Positions 29,900 to 39,182 of a stretch of DNA of 64,000 nucleotides are shown here, one piece after another. Under the pieces are notes generated by a model that was not told where the DNA came from, ran no database searches, and saw nothing but the letters and a program-made list of their open reading frames with translations. Both the position numbers and the translations under genes were made by a program. Location of the stretch: contig CAMCUD010000010.1 in NCBI GenBank assembly GCA_945878865.1, positions 62,001 to 126,000 of the forward strand, written 5' to 3'. The stretch's first letter is position 1; every line of letters starts with the position of its first letter. This DNA is from Bifidobacterium breve. Its GTDB lineage: Bacteria > Actinomycetota > Thermoleophilia > Solirubrobacterales > Solirubrobacteraceae.

Positions 29900-31819
29900 G
29901 TGAGCTCCATCCCCGCCAGCGCACCGCGCCGCATCACGCTGCGCGACCGCCTCCGCTACCGCTTCGACACGTCGATGGCCCGCGGTCCGTCGGCGCTCAT
30001 CGGCTGGCTGGGCATCGCCACCGCGCTGCTGGTCCTCCTCTTCGGCATCGTGGCGCTGCTGGGCAGCCTCGGCCCGACGAACAACCCGGTCCACGCGCTC
30101 TACAACGCGCTGCTGCACGTGATCGACCCGGGCACGATCGCCGGCGACGACACGGCCAGCGCGTCCTTCATCGGCCTCCAACTCGTCCTGACGTTCGGCG
30201 GGATCATCATCTTCAGCGCGTTCATCGGCGTCCTCGCCACGAGCGTGGACGAGCGCCTGCAGGAGCTGCGCAAGGGGCGCTCCCTCGTCCTCGAGCACGA
30301 CCACACGCTCATCCTGGGCTGGGCCGACACGATCTTCACCGTCCTCTCCGAGCTGGCGATCGCCAACGAGAGCGAGCGCGACCCGTCGATCGTCATCCTC
30401 GCCGAGCGCGACAAGGTCGAGATGGAGGACGCGATCCGCGACAAGGTCCCCGACCTGCGGGGCACGCGCGTGGTGTGCCGCACCGGCAGCTCGATCGACC
30501 TGCACGATCTCGCGATGGTCAACCCGCACGGCGCGCGGGCGATCATCGTCCTCTCGCCCGAGGAGGAGGAGCCCGACGCGAGCGTCATCAAGACGATCCT
30601 CGCCCTGACGCGGGGCCCGGGTCGCCGCGAGGAGCCCTACCACATCGTCGCCGAGATCGAGGACGCGCAGAACCTCGAAGCGGCTCGCCTGGTGGCCGGC
30701 GACGAGGCCGTCCTCATCGACAAGAGCGAGACGATCGCGCGGATCATCGTCCAGACCGCCCGGCAGTCCGGCGCGGCCTCGGTGTACACCGAGCTCCTGG
30801 ACTTCGACGGCGACGAAGTGTACTTCCACGCCGACCCGTCGCTGGAGGGCATGACGTACGCCGACGCGCTGTTGGCCTACGAGAACTGCGCGATCATCGG
30901 CATCCACGGCGCGAACGGGAGCAGCGGCCTGAATCCCTCCCCGGACACCGTCCTGCCGCCGGGCGCGAGCATCATCGCGATCGCCGAAGACGACTCGCAC
31001 CTGCAGGCCGCCGAGCGATCGGGCGCGCGGCCGGACGCGTCGGTGATCGTCGGCGCGAACGGTCAGACGCCGGCGCCGGCGCACTCGCTCATCCTCGGGA
31101 TCAACGCCCGCACGCCGATGGTGATCCGCGAGCTCGACGAGTACGTCGAGGCCGGATCGAGCGTGCTGGTGGTCGCTGACCGCCCGATCGACCGCGAGAC
31201 GCTCCTGGCGAAAATCGGGCCGCTGCGCCACCTGACCGTCGACGTGCGCCAGGCGCCCACCACCGAGCGCCAGGCGCTCGAGGCTCTCGACCTCGCGCGC
31301 TTCGATCACGCGATCGTCATGTGCTACGCCGACGACCTCGATCCGCAGCGGGCCGACGCGCGGACGCTCGTCACGCTGCTGCACCTGCGCGACATCGCCG
31401 AGAAGACCGGAATGCGCTGTCCCGTCGTCAGCGAGATGCTCGACGACCGCAACCGGGAGCTCGCGCAGGTCACGAAGGTCGACGACGTCATCGTCAGCGA
31501 CCAGGTCATCAGCCTGCTGCTCAGCCAGATCTCGGAGAACCGGCACCTCGCCGGGGTCTTCACCGAGCTGTTCGAAGCCGACGGGTCGGAGGTCTACCTG
31601 CGCGACGCCGAGGGCTACGTCGAGGCGGGGACCACGACGTCGTTCGCGACGTTCGTGGCGGCCGCCGCACAGCGCGGGGAGACCGCCATCGGATACCGCC
31701 ACGCTGACCCTGCCGACGCGCCCGGCGCGCCGGCCGACGGGGTGCGGGTCAACCCGCGCAAGTCGTCCGAGCTCACCGTGCGGGCCGGCGACCGGCTCAT
31801 CGTCCTCGCCGAGGACTGA
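29900..31819 (+). CDS. CASTOR/POLLUX-like ion channel with RCK-type domains
   Basis: A 639-residue membrane protein resembling the CASTOR/POLLUX (DMI1) channel family. TM1 lies at about 33-56, a pore-helix-like segment at 62-80 and TM2 at 90-114. The rest is cytoplasmic: two consecutive RCK-like Rossmann modules, the first starting HTLILGWADTIFTVLSEL (135-152) and the second near AHSLILGINARTPMVIREL. In plants these proteins conduct Ca2+ or K+ at the nuclear envelope; bacterial relatives are poorly characterised and probably conduct K+ or divalent cations under cytoplasmic ligand control. The GTG start lies 42 nt after the TetR stop. It converges with a cyclic-nucleotide-binding protein gene, leaving a 3-nt gap. 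Confidence 0.85.
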   Translation: MSSIPASAPRRITLRDRLRYRFDTSMARGPSALIGWLGIATALLVLLFGIVALLGSLGPTNNPVHALYNALLHVIDPGTIAGDDTASASFIGLQLVLTFGGIIIFSAFIGVLATSVDERLQELRKGRSLVLEHDHTLILGWADTIFTVLSELAIANESERDPSIVILAERDKVEMEDAIRDKVPDLRGTRVVCRTGSSIDLHDLAMVNPHGARAIIVLSPEEEEPDASVIKTILALTRGPGRREEPYHIVAEIEDAQNLEAARLVAGDEAVLIDKSETIARIIVQTARQSGAASVYTELLDFDGDEVYFHADPSLEGMTYADALLAYENCAIIGIHGANGSSGLNPSPDTVLPPGASIIAIAEDDSHLQAAERSGARPDASVIVGANGQTPAPAHSLILGINARTPMVIRELDEYVEAGSSVLVVADRPIDRETLLAKIGPLRHLTVDVRQAPTTERQALEALDLARFDHAIVMCYADDLDPQRADARTLVTLLHLRDIAEKTGMRCPVVSEMLDDRNRELAQVTKVDDVIVSDQVISLLLSQISENRHLAGVFTELFEADGSEVYLRDAEGYVEAGTTTSFATFVAAAAQRGETAIGYRHADPADAPGAPADGVRVNPRKSSELTVRAGDRLIVLAED

Positions 31820-31822
31820 GCG

Positions 31823-32215
31823 CTAGGCCTGCTCGCTGCGCTGCGCGACGATGCCGCGGAGCCGGTCGACCGCCTCCGGCGTCGACTTGCGCAGCTTGCG
31901 GATGTCCCAGCCGGTGAGCGTGATGAGCAGCATGGGGGAGGTGGCGGTCACGGTCGCGTTGCGCTGGCTGCGCTCCAGCACGCCCATCTCGCCGATGATG
32001 TCGCCCGGCCCGAGCGTCGCGATGTGCTCACCGTGGCGCTCGACCTTCGCCGTGCCCTCCTCGATGGCCAAGAGGTCGTAGGAGTAGTCGCCCTCGCGCA
32101 CGAGCTCCTTGCCCGCGGGCACCGAGACCTCGGCGGCGAGTGCCGCGATGTGGCCGAGGGCCTCCGCGCCGAGATCGGCGAAGACCGGGATCCGCTGCAG
32201 GCGTCCTGCGTCCAT
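31823..32215 (-). CDS. Stand-alone cyclic-nucleotide-binding domain protein
   Basis: A 130-residue protein consisting almost only of a cNMP-binding (CAP-type) beta-barrel: VPAGKELVREGDYSYDLLAI, then GTAKVERHGEHIATLGPGD and the phosphate-binding-cassette-like IIGEMGVLERSQRNATVTA. There is no DNA-binding domain, so it is not a CRP-type transcription factor. GGAGG lies 6 nt before ATG on the minus strand. Such single-domain proteins may gate channels or enzymes in trans. The neighbouring POLLUX-like channel, convergent 3 nt away, is a plausible partner but nothing in the sequence proves it. Confidence 0.85.
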   Translation of the reverse strand: MDAGRLQRIPVFADLGAEALGHIAALAAEVSVPAGKELVREGDYSYDLLAIEEGTAKVERHGEHIATLGPGDIIGEMGVLERSQRNATVTATSPMLLITLTGWDIRKLRKSTPEAVDRLRGIVAQRSEQA

Positions 32216-32416
32216 CTGTGTCCTCCGACTCCGGGGTGAGCCCGCCATCCTCGCGCATGGGCCCGACGACGGGTGGCACATGCGACACACTCGGCCACGA
32301 CGCGGTGGGGTCCCGGCCACTCCGTACTCGTCCGCACGCCGACCCGGGGTTCGCGCCCTGTCGGCCCGCCGCCCGAGCGCGTACGGTCTGCTCGTCACCA
32401 CCCTGCGGAGGCTCCC

Positions 32417-33328
32417 ATGCTCACCAAGATCCTCGCCGGCGTCGACGGCTCGCCCGGGTCGCGGGACGCGGCGGCCCTCGCCGCGCTCCTGGGAGCGACG
32501 ACCGGAGCCGCGGTCGAGCTCGTCGGCGTCGTGCACGACCCTCGGATGCATCTTCCGCGTCGCGGCCATCGCGACCTGCGCACGATCACCGAGGCCGCCG
32601 TGCTCGAGGTCCGTGACGAGATGGCGCCCGGCGCCGCGACCCGGACGATCGAGGACCACGCTCCCGCGCGTGGGCTGCAGCACGCGGCCGAGGAGGACGG
32701 CGCGTCGCTGCTCGTCCTCGGCTCGTCGCAGGGCGGCGACCCGGACTGCGTCCGCGCGGGGCGGACCGCGCGTCAGGCGATGCGCTCGGCGCCCTGCCCG
32801 GTGCTGGTCGCCGCACGGCGTTCCGGGGCGGAACCTCCACCGGCGCTGACTCGCATCGTCGTGGGCGTCGACGGCGGTGAGGAGTCGCGGCTCGCGCTGC
32901 TCGCCGCCCGGGAGCTGGCCGAGGCCACGGGCGCGCATCTGCACGTCGTGGCGGTCGTCGACGACCGCTTCCCGGTCTCGCACGTGCCGGGCGGCGCGAT
33001 CATCGACCTCGCCGACTGGGAGCGCATCGTCGCCGAGGACCGCGAGCACACGCAGGCGCTGCTCGAGCGGCTCGTCCCCGACGAGGACGGCGTCACGACC
33101 GAGCTGCGCGAGGGCGACCCCACCGACGGGCTCGTCGGCGCCGCCATCGGCGCCGACCTCCTCGTCATCGGATCCCGGCGCTGGGGCCGGCTGTCGCGCG
33201 TCGTCCTGGGCAGCACGGCGGAGGATCTCGTGGCCCTGGCGCCGTGCAACGTCCTCGTGGTCCCGCGCCCGGACTCCGAGCCGGAGCACGAGCGCGGCAC
33301 CTCGCACCAGGCCGACGCCGCGCGCTGA
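32417..33328 (+). CDS. Universal stress protein, tandem Usp domains
   Basis: A 303-residue tandem Usp protein. Domain 1 begins MLTKILAGVDGSPGSRDAA and domain 2 begins LTRIVVGVDGGEESRLALLA near residue 150. Domain 2 retains an ATP-binding-type ending, LLVIGSRRWGRLSRVVLGST, while domain 1 has the shorter LLVLGSSQGG. The C-terminal tail (EPEHERGTSHQADAAR) is disordered. The frame is open upstream to 32273, but ATG 32417, right before the first beta strand, fits the family. Another Usp gene lies 588 nt further on. It converges with a small secreted protein gene, leaving a 4-nt gap. Confidence 0.88.
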   Translation: MLTKILAGVDGSPGSRDAAALAALLGATTGAAVELVGVVHDPRMHLPRRGHRDLRTITEAAVLEVRDEMAPGAATRTIEDHAPARGLQHAAEEDGASLLVLGSSQGGDPDCVRAGRTARQAMRSAPCPVLVAARRSGAEPPPALTRIVVGVDGGEESRLALLAARELAEATGAHLHVVAVVDDRFPVSHVPGGAIIDLADWERIVAEDREHTQALLERLVPDEDGVTTELREGDPTDGLVGAAIGADLLVIGSRRWGRLSRVVLGSTAEDLVALAPCNVLVVPRPDSEPEHERGTSHQADAAR

Positions 33329-33332
33329 GCGC

Positions 33333-33776
33333 TCAGTCCGAGCCGGTGACGGTGAACGTGACGCTCACGCGCTTGGCGGCGCCGCCCTTGCGGACGATCT
33401 TGTAGCGCACGGTGTACTGCTGGCCGCCGCAGCTGCTGACGGGCAGGTTGCCGTACACCCAGCCGCTCCCCTTGCTGGGCGGCTTGAGGTACGTCGGGGT
33501 CGTGGTGCCCGGTCCGCTGGTCAGGATCGCCTCGACGGTCTGGGCCTTGGCGCCCTTCGCGTACTTCGCGCCGAGCACGATGTCGTAGCGCTGGTCGTTC
33601 TTCTCCAGCGCGCTGCACGGGATCGACGAGGGGGGCTTGAGCAGTGAGGCCCCGTACGCCCCGCTGATCGTCGTCGAGCCCTTGATCGGGGTCGGCGACG
33701 TGGCGGCGGGCGCGGCGACGGCGCCGGCCGCGCTGAGCGCGAGGGTGGAAGCGGTGACCTGCAGGAGACGCGACAT
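33333..33776 (-). CDS. Small secreted protein of unknown function
   Basis: A 147-residue protein with a signal peptide (MSRLLQVTASTLALSAAGAV, cleavage near AAPA-A at about residue 24). The mature part is Lys/Gly/Thr/Ser-rich with two cysteines (SSIPCSALEK and PVSSCGGQQYTV) that could form one disulfide, and ends in a beta-rich run VSVTFTVTG. No family was recognised. GGAGGAG lies 7 nt before ATG on the minus strand, so expression is well supported. It is encoded between two universal stress protein genes but in the opposite direction. Confidence 0.7.
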   Translation of the reverse strand: MSRLLQVTASTLALSAAGAVAAPAATSPTPIKGSTTISGAYGASLLKPPSSIPCSALEKNDQRYDIVLGAKYAKGAKAQTVEAILTSGPGTTTPTYLKPPSKGSGWVYGNLPVSSCGGQQYTVRYKIVRKGGAAKRVSVTFTVTGSD

Positions 33777-33915
33777 GCCAGGGCTCCTCCGTGGATGGGG
33801 TTCGCGTGGATGGTGACCGGTGCGGCGATCCCGCGCGCCGGGCTCCGTACTCGGCGCGGATGTGCGGCGGCCCGGTTTCGGGGTACGTTCCGGGTACATC
33901 GACGGGAGGTCCTGG

Positions 33916-34788
33916 ATGCTGAACACGATCGTCGTCGGGGTCGACGCCCGCAGCGGCGGTGACGACGCCCTCGCGCTGGCGCGCCGGCTCTCGCAGCTCG
34001 ACGACGCCGCGGTCGTCGTCACGAGCGCGACAGTCACGGCGTCGGGCCGTGGCCTGCGCACGTCCGAGAACGCCGAGCGCGACGCCGAGCACGCGCTGAA
34101 CCGCGCCCGAGCGCACCTCGGCGCCGAGGCGAACGTCGAGGTCCGGCCCAGCGAGGGCCCGACCGTGGCGGCGGCGCTCGAGCGGCTGACCGCCGAGACC
34201 GGGGCCGACCTCGTGGTCGTCGGGGCGTCGCACCGGGCGCCGGCGGGCCAGGTCCTGGGTGGAAGCATCCTCAGCGAGCTGCTGCACGCCGGGATCCCGG
34301 TCGCCGTCGCGCCCCAGGGGTTCGCGACCCGCGCGCCGCGCGACTGGAGGCAGGTCGCGGTCGCCGTCGACGACAGCGAGGCGTCGGACGCCGCGGTCGC
34401 CTTCGCCGCGACGCTCACCCGCGTGACCGGCGAACCGCTGCGCCGTGTCGATCTCGTCGCGGTCGATCCGCGCCCCGTGCTGGAGACCTTCCCGGACGGC
34501 GAGCCGGTGCCCGAGGCCGCGTCGAAGAGGATGGAGCTCGACCAGCTGGTGGCGCGCGCCGCGGCGCGCCTTCCGGACGGTGTCGAGGTGGGCGAGACGC
34601 GCGCGTTCGGTCCGCCCGGAGAGGCGCTCGAGGACATCACCCGTGATCGCGACGTGCTGGTCTGCGGCGCGCACGGTCGCGGCACCCTCGGCCGGCTGCT
34701 GTTCGGCAGCGTGTCGGAGACCGTCGCCTCCCACCCCGGATGCCCGGTGGTGATCGTCCCCGCGGCCGCCGAGCGCGCGGCGTCGTGA
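33916..34788 (+). CDS. Universal stress protein, tandem Usp domains
   Basis: A 290-residue tandem Usp protein: domain 1 starts MLNTIVVGVDARSGGDDALA, domain 2 starts WRQVAVAVDDSEASDAAVAF near residue 150. Both domains keep recognisable ATP-loop endings: LVVVGASHRAPAGQVLGGSI in domain 1 and LVCGAHGRGTLGRLLFGSV in domain 2, the latter close to the canonical GxxGxxxxxxxGS pattern. GGGAGG lies 6 nt before the ATG. The stop overlaps the following kinase gene by 4 nt (GTGA), so the two are co-translated. This is the third tandem Usp within 10 kb. Confidence 0.9.
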   Translation: MLNTIVVGVDARSGGDDALALARRLSQLDDAAVVVTSATVTASGRGLRTSENAERDAEHALNRARAHLGAEANVEVRPSEGPTVAAALERLTAETGADLVVVGASHRAPAGQVLGGSILSELLHAGIPVAVAPQGFATRAPRDWRQVAVAVDDSEASDAAVAFAATLTRVTGEPLRRVDLVAVDPRPVLETFPDGEPVPEAASKRMELDQLVARAAARLPDGVEVGETRAFGPPGEALEDITRDRDVLVCGAHGRGTLGRLLFGSVSETVASHPGCPVVIVPAAAERAAS

Positions 34789-36356
34789 GCACGCACGCCG
34801 CGGCCCCGGCCGAGCCCATGGAGGCGCGCCTGCGCCGGGCGCTGCAGCACGTCACCGACCCGCCGGTCGAGCTGCGCGAGACCCACCTGTCGTGGGTGTT
34901 CCTGACCCCTGACCGGGCGTACAAGCTGCGCAAGCCGGTTCGGCACGCCTTCGTCGATCAACGGACCCTGGATCAGCGCCGCCGGCTGAGCGAGGCGGAG
35001 GCGCGCATCAACGAGGCGCTCGCGCCGGGCCTCGTCCTCGGGCTGCGCGCCGTCGTCCCGCTGAACACGTCGTTCGTCCTCGCGCCGCCGCACACGCCGG
35101 GCGCCGTCGACTGGGTGGTCGAGATGCGCCGCTTCGACGAGCGCGAGACGCTGGCGGCGCGGCTGGCGCGGGGCGAGTGGGCCGAAGAGGACCTCCGGGC
35201 GCTCGGCGCGCGCCTGGCGCGCTTCCACGCTGAGGCCGAGTCCGCGGCGGTCGGCGCCGCGGGCGCGCGGGCGCAGGCGATGGTCGACCGCAACGCCGAG
35301 GAGCTCCTGCCGCTCCTGCGCGGCGTCGCGCCCGCGGCGGACCTCGTCGCCCTGCAGCGCTTCGCCACGGCGTTCGTCGCCGGGCACGGGGAGGACCTCG
35401 ACGACCGGGCGAACAGGGGGTTGGTCGTCGACGGGCATGGGGACCTGCGCGCCGAGCACGTCGTCTTCGAGCGCGACGGCGTGATGGTCGTCGACCGGCT
35501 CGAGTTCGACCCGGGGCTCCGCACCCTCGACGTGGCCGACGACCTCGCCTTTCTCGTCATGGACCTCCTGTCCCTCGGGGCCCCCGACGCGGCGCAGCTG
35601 CTCGTCGACGCCTACCGCGAGGCGGGCGGCGACCCAGGCGGTGACGCCCTCGTCGCGTTCTTCGCCGCGTACCGCGCGCTCGTGCGGGCCAAGGTCGATC
35701 TCCTGCGCGCCCGCGAGCTGGACGGGCCGACGCGCGATGCGGCTGTCGCCCGCGCCGAGGCGCACCTCGAGCTCGCCGCGCGGCTGTGCTGGCGCGGCCG
35801 CGGGCCGGTGGTACTCGTGGTCAGCGGCCCGCCCGGGAGCGGCAAGTCCACGCTGGCGGCGTCGCTGTCGGCGGCCAGCGGCCTGCCCGTCCTGTCCGCC
35901 GACCGGGTGCGCAAGCGGCTGCTCGGCCTCGACGAGGAGCAGGCGGCGCCGGCTGAGGCGTACACCGACGCCGCGCGCGCCGACGTCTACCGCCGTCTCG
36001 CCGAGGGCGCCGCGGAGCTCCTGCCGGGCGGCGGCGTGATCGTCGATGCGACGTTCGCCGACGCCGCGCACCGGGAGGCGTTCCTCACGCACCTGCCCGC
36101 CGCGGCGCGTGATGCGCTGCGGGTGGTGCGGTGCACCGCCGACCCCCACGTGCTCGCCGAGCGCGTCGCCGCGCGCACGCAGGCGACGGCTGCCGGATCG
36201 GACGCCGGGCCCGAGGTCGCCGCGCGGATCGCGGCGCAGATGACGTCGTTCCCGGTCCCCGCCGCCCGGCGGCTCGTGCTCGAGACCGACGAGGCGCAGG
36301 AGGCGATGGTCGCGCGGGTCGGCGCGTGGCTCGACGGGCTGCTGGCCGAAGGCTGA
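34785..36356 (+). CDS. Aminoglycoside-phosphotransferase-like / P-loop kinase fusion
   Basis: A 523-residue two-domain protein. The N-terminal two thirds (about 10-310) is an APH/choline-kinase-like fold with THLSWVFLTPDRAYKLRKPV, the catalytic-loop-like VVDGHGDLRAEHVVF and the metal-site-like VVDRLEFDPGLRTLDVADDL. The C-terminal domain (about 340-523) is a P-loop kinase with Walker A SGPPGSGKST near residue 347 and a Zeta-toxin/gluconate-kinase-like layout. This architecture is common among bacterial proteins annotated as AAA family ATPases, and their substrate is unknown. The GTG start overlaps the preceding Usp stop by 4 nt. Family pairing with stress-protein genes is frequent, which suggests a stress role. 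Confidence 0.85.
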   Translation: MSTHAAAPAEPMEARLRRALQHVTDPPVELRETHLSWVFLTPDRAYKLRKPVRHAFVDQRTLDQRRRLSEAEARINEALAPGLVLGLRAVVPLNTSFVLAPPHTPGAVDWVVEMRRFDERETLAARLARGEWAEEDLRALGARLARFHAEAESAAVGAAGARAQAMVDRNAEELLPLLRGVAPAADLVALQRFATAFVAGHGEDLDDRANRGLVVDGHGDLRAEHVVFERDGVMVVDRLEFDPGLRTLDVADDLAFLVMDLLSLGAPDAAQLLVDAYREAGGDPGGDALVAFFAAYRALVRAKVDLLRARELDGPTRDAAVARAEAHLELAARLCWRGRGPVVLVVSGPPGSGKSTLAASLSAASGLPVLSADRVRKRLLGLDEEQAAPAEAYTDAARADVYRRLAEGAAELLPGGGVIVDATFADAAHREAFLTHLPAAARDALRVVRCTADPHVLAERVAARTQATAAGSDAGPEVAARIAAQMTSFPVPAARRLVLETDEAQEAMVARVGAWLDGLLAEG

Positions 36357-36395
36357 CGCTCAAGACCGGCGCTCGGGCGGCGACCTCCTCGGCAG

Positions 36396-38342
36396 ATGCG
36401 ACTGCCGACGATCCTCGTCACCCTGTGTCTCGCCGTGCTCGCTGCGGCGCCGGCCTCCGCCGACGTGTGGGTCGCGCCGGCCGGTGACGACGGCGCGGCG
36501 GGCACCCGTGACGCGCCGCTGCGCACCCTGACGGCGGCGCGTGACCGCGCCCGCGCGCGCGGCGACCGGCGGATCGTCGTGATGGACGGAACGCTTCGCC
36601 TGCGCCGCCCCGTCGTGCTCGATGCGCGCGACAGCGGCCTGGCGCTCGTCGCGGCACCCGGCGCGACTCCGGTCATCAGCGGGGCGCTGCGCGTGCGCGG
36701 ATGGTCGCTCACGGACCGCGCGAAGGGCGTCTGGTCGGCGCGGGTGCCGCGCGGAACCCGCTCCCGCCAGTTCTACGTCGACGGGCGGCGCGCGGTCCGT
36801 GCCCGTAGCGCCACCTCGCCCGCCGGCTTCACCCGCACCGCCGACGGATTCCGCGCGGCGGACGACGCGATCTCCCGATGGCGCCGGCCGGCCGATCTCG
36901 AGGCCGTCGCGGTGCTGCAGTGGAAGGCGATGCGCTGCGGTGTGGCGTCCGTCCGGGGTGCCGAGCTCGTCATGCGCCGGCCCTGCTGGACCAACGCGAA
37001 CCTCTTCCCGGCGCTCTGGGCGTTCCCGACGATCACGCGGCTCGAGAACGCGTACGAGCTCCTCGACACACCCGGCGAGTGGTATCTCGACAGCCGCGCC
37101 GGCCGGCTCTTCTACAAACCCCGAGCGGGGGAGCGCATGGAGCGCGTCGCCGCCGAGCTGCCCATCGCCGAGGGCCTGCTGGACGTCCGTGGCACCGCGA
37201 CGCGACCCGTGCGCGGGCTGCGGGTGGAGGGCCTGACGTTCACCGGCGCGACGTGGCTGCGGCCGAGCACGGATGAGGGCTACGCCGCCGATCAGAGCGG
37301 GATGACGCTCACGGGCCGCGGCAACCGTCCCAACGTGGTCGGGCACGTCGAGCGCCCCACCCGGACCCCCGGCGCGGTGCGTCTGGCGTACACGCGCGGC
37401 GCGACGGTCACGCGCAGCACGTTCCGGCACCTCGGTGCCGTCGCGCTGGACTTCGGCACCGGATCGCAGGACACACGCGTTGAAGGCAATCGCTTCACCG
37501 ACATCTCCTCGGCGGCGATCCAGCTGGGCGGCGTGCTTCCGCACGACCATCACCCGCGCCGCGCCGCCGACCTGACGCGCGATTCCATCATCGCCAACAA
37601 CGTCATCGCCGGCACCGGCGTCGAGTTCTTCGACGCCGCCGGCATCTTCGCGGGCTACACGACGCGGACGACGATCGCGCACAACGACATCCGGGACACG
37701 TCGTGGTCGGGGATCGCGATCGGCTGGGGCTGGGGGCTCGTCGATCCGGGCAGCTTCCTCGGTCTGCCCGGTGCGGTGGCCGGGCAGTGGGGGAGGTACG
37801 CCACGCCGACGGCCAGCCGCGGCAACCGCATCACGCGCAATCGGATCACGCGGTTCCTGCAGGCGGTCTGGGACGGCGGGGCCGTCTACACGGTCGGCCG
37901 CCAAGGCGTCGACCTCGCTGGCGGCGAGCGCATCGAGGGCAACGTCGCGATCGGCAAGCGACCGGCGGCGGGCGGCAACGTCTTCTACACCGACGGCGGG
38001 AGCCGCTTCGTCACGCTGCAGGGCAACGTGTCGCTCGACAACCCCGTCGGGACGACGGACTTCGGCGCGTGCGGCCGCGCGGACTCCATCGGGCTGTGCG
38101 CGGTGCGGATCCCGTACGGCAGCGACCGCGGCGGGTGCCGCCCGTACGGCGACCTCGTCTTCCGCGGCAACTGGTGGCAGCACCCGACGCCGTTCTGGGG
38201 CGCGTGCCCGTACCCGCCGTATCCCGTCGGCGTGCGCGACGAGGGCGATCGGGTCGTGGCCGGGGCGAAGGCCGTGCCGGCCAGCGTCCGCCTCGGGGCC
38301 GGCGTGCAGCCGGCGTGGCGGGGGCGCGTGGGCGCCGGATGA
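36396..38342 (+). CDS. Secreted right-handed beta-helix protein
   Basis: A 648-residue exported protein. Residues 1-22 form a signal peptide (MRLPTILVTLCLAVLAAAPASA). The N-terminal DVWVAPAGDDGAAGTRDAPLR motif and the repeated parallel beta-helix coils further on (for example LRVEGLTFTGATWL, NRFTDISSAAIQLGG, NVIAGTGVEFFDAAGIF, NDIRDTSWSGIAIGW) match right-handed beta-helix proteins of the pectate-lyase/glycoside type. Such folds usually bind or cleave polysaccharides outside the cell. Catalytic residues cannot be assigned, and no sugar-uptake gene is adjacent. The Trp- and Gly-rich C-terminus (GNWWQHPTPFWGACPYPPYP) may be a capping element. The stop lies 18 nt before the 3' end of the convergent tRNA gene. 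Confidence 0.85.
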   Translation: MRLPTILVTLCLAVLAAAPASADVWVAPAGDDGAAGTRDAPLRTLTAARDRARARGDRRIVVMDGTLRLRRPVVLDARDSGLALVAAPGATPVISGALRVRGWSLTDRAKGVWSARVPRGTRSRQFYVDGRRAVRARSATSPAGFTRTADGFRAADDAISRWRRPADLEAVAVLQWKAMRCGVASVRGAELVMRRPCWTNANLFPALWAFPTITRLENAYELLDTPGEWYLDSRAGRLFYKPRAGERMERVAAELPIAEGLLDVRGTATRPVRGLRVEGLTFTGATWLRPSTDEGYAADQSGMTLTGRGNRPNVVGHVERPTRTPGAVRLAYTRGATVTRSTFRHLGAVALDFGTGSQDTRVEGNRFTDISSAAIQLGGVLPHDHHPRRAADLTRDSIIANNVIAGTGVEFFDAAGIFAGYTTRTTIAHNDIRDTSWSGIAIGWGWGLVDPGSFLGLPGAVAGQWGRYATPTASRGNRITRNRITRFLQAVWDGGAVYTVGRQGVDLAGGERIEGNVAIGKRPAAGGNVFYTDGGSRFVTLQGNVSLDNPVGTTDFGACGRADSIGLCAVRIPYGSDRGGCRPYGDLVFRGNWWQHPTPFWGACPYPPYPVGVRDEGDRVVAGAKAVPASVRLGAGVQPAWRGRVGAG

Positions 38343-38359
38343 CCGGCGCGGGGACGAAG

Positions 38360-38433
<74 letters not shown>

Positions 38434-38505
38434 GAGAGGTCCAGAGGGTAGCCGACGGCGCCGCCGCATCGCATCGTTCGGTGGCCGGGCGTGTTCTCAG
38501 CGGCG

Positions 38506-39138
38506 ATGACCTCCGTATGCTCCGCCGTGGTGAAACGGCCTCTGTCCCTGCTTCTCGCCGCCCTTCTGAGCGTCGCCGCGCTCGCGACCGGCGCCCACGC
38601 CGCGACGTCGTCGCAGCCCGGCACGCCCGGCACCCCGGGCACGACCGGCGTCACCGTCAAGGGGTCGACGATCATCCGGCTCGACAAGACGCTGTTCGCC
38701 CGCTTCACCCGCGCGGGCGGCAAGCTGCGGGCGGGCAAGCCGGCGAAGGCCACGAAGACCGGCGCGAAGTTCAAGGTGACGAGCATCGCGCTGGGCAGCG
38801 ACGGCGCGTCCTACCTGCTCAAGCACAAGGGGTCGCTGCGGCTGTCGACGACCGAGGACGTCGTCACCATCGCCAACCCGACCGCCAGCATCGACCCCAC
38901 CACCGGCTCGGGGACGATGACCGCCACGCTCTCCGGCAAGCGGGTGAAGGTCGCATCGCTGCAGATTGACATCGGCAACCTGGAGCAGACCGGCTCGGGC
39001 CTCATCGCCGACAACGTCGACCTGAAGATGACCACCCGCCTGGCCACCGAGCTCAACCGGCTGCTCGGGACGACGTTCCTGACCGAGGGGACGTCGCTGG
39101 GCAAGGCGTCGGTCAACGTCGTGACCGACCCGTCCTGA
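38506..39138 (+). CDS. Secreted protein of unknown function
   Basis: A 210-residue exported protein if started at ATG 38506. In-frame GTG codons at 38491, 38527 and 38530 are alternatives, and none has a clear Shine-Dalgarno. Starting at 38527 would give the cleanest signal peptide (VKRPLSLLLAALLSVAALA). The signal ends near GAHA-A. A Ser/Gly/Pro/Thr linker (SSQPGTPGTPGTTG) follows, then a beta-rich domain of alternating Thr/Lys/Leu strands (IIRLDKTLFARFTRAGGKL, GSGTMTATLSGKRVKVASL). No family was recognised with confidence. A strong hairpin 12 nt after the stop probably ends the transcript. Confidence 0.7.
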   Translation: MTSVCSAVVKRPLSLLLAALLSVAALATGAHAATSSQPGTPGTPGTTGVTVKGSTIIRLDKTLFARFTRAGGKLRAGKPAKATKTGAKFKVTSIALGSDGASYLLKHKGSLRLSTTEDVVTIANPTASIDPTTGSGTMTATLSGKRVKVASLQIDIGNLEQTGSGLIADNVDLKMTTRLATELNRLLGTTFLTEGTSLGKASVNVVTDPS

Positions 39139-39149
39139 CAGGCACTGAC

Positions 39150-39182
39150 GGCCGGGCGCCCGCTCACCCCGGGCACCCGGCC
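39150..39182 (+). terminator. Strong hairpin after the secreted protein gene
   Basis: GGCCGGGCGCCCG (39150-39162) pairs with CGGGCACCCGGCC (39170-39182) with one C/A mismatch, leaving a 7-nt loop. It starts 12 nt after the stop at 39138. There is no U-tract, but the predicted stem is very stable, so it is a probable terminator. Confidence 0.55.

Noticed and set aside
33777-36149. A long minus-strand frame extending the small secreted protein upstream
   Set aside because: It is antisense to a Usp and the kinase fusion. A signal peptide and ribosome-binding site mark ATG 33776 as the real start.
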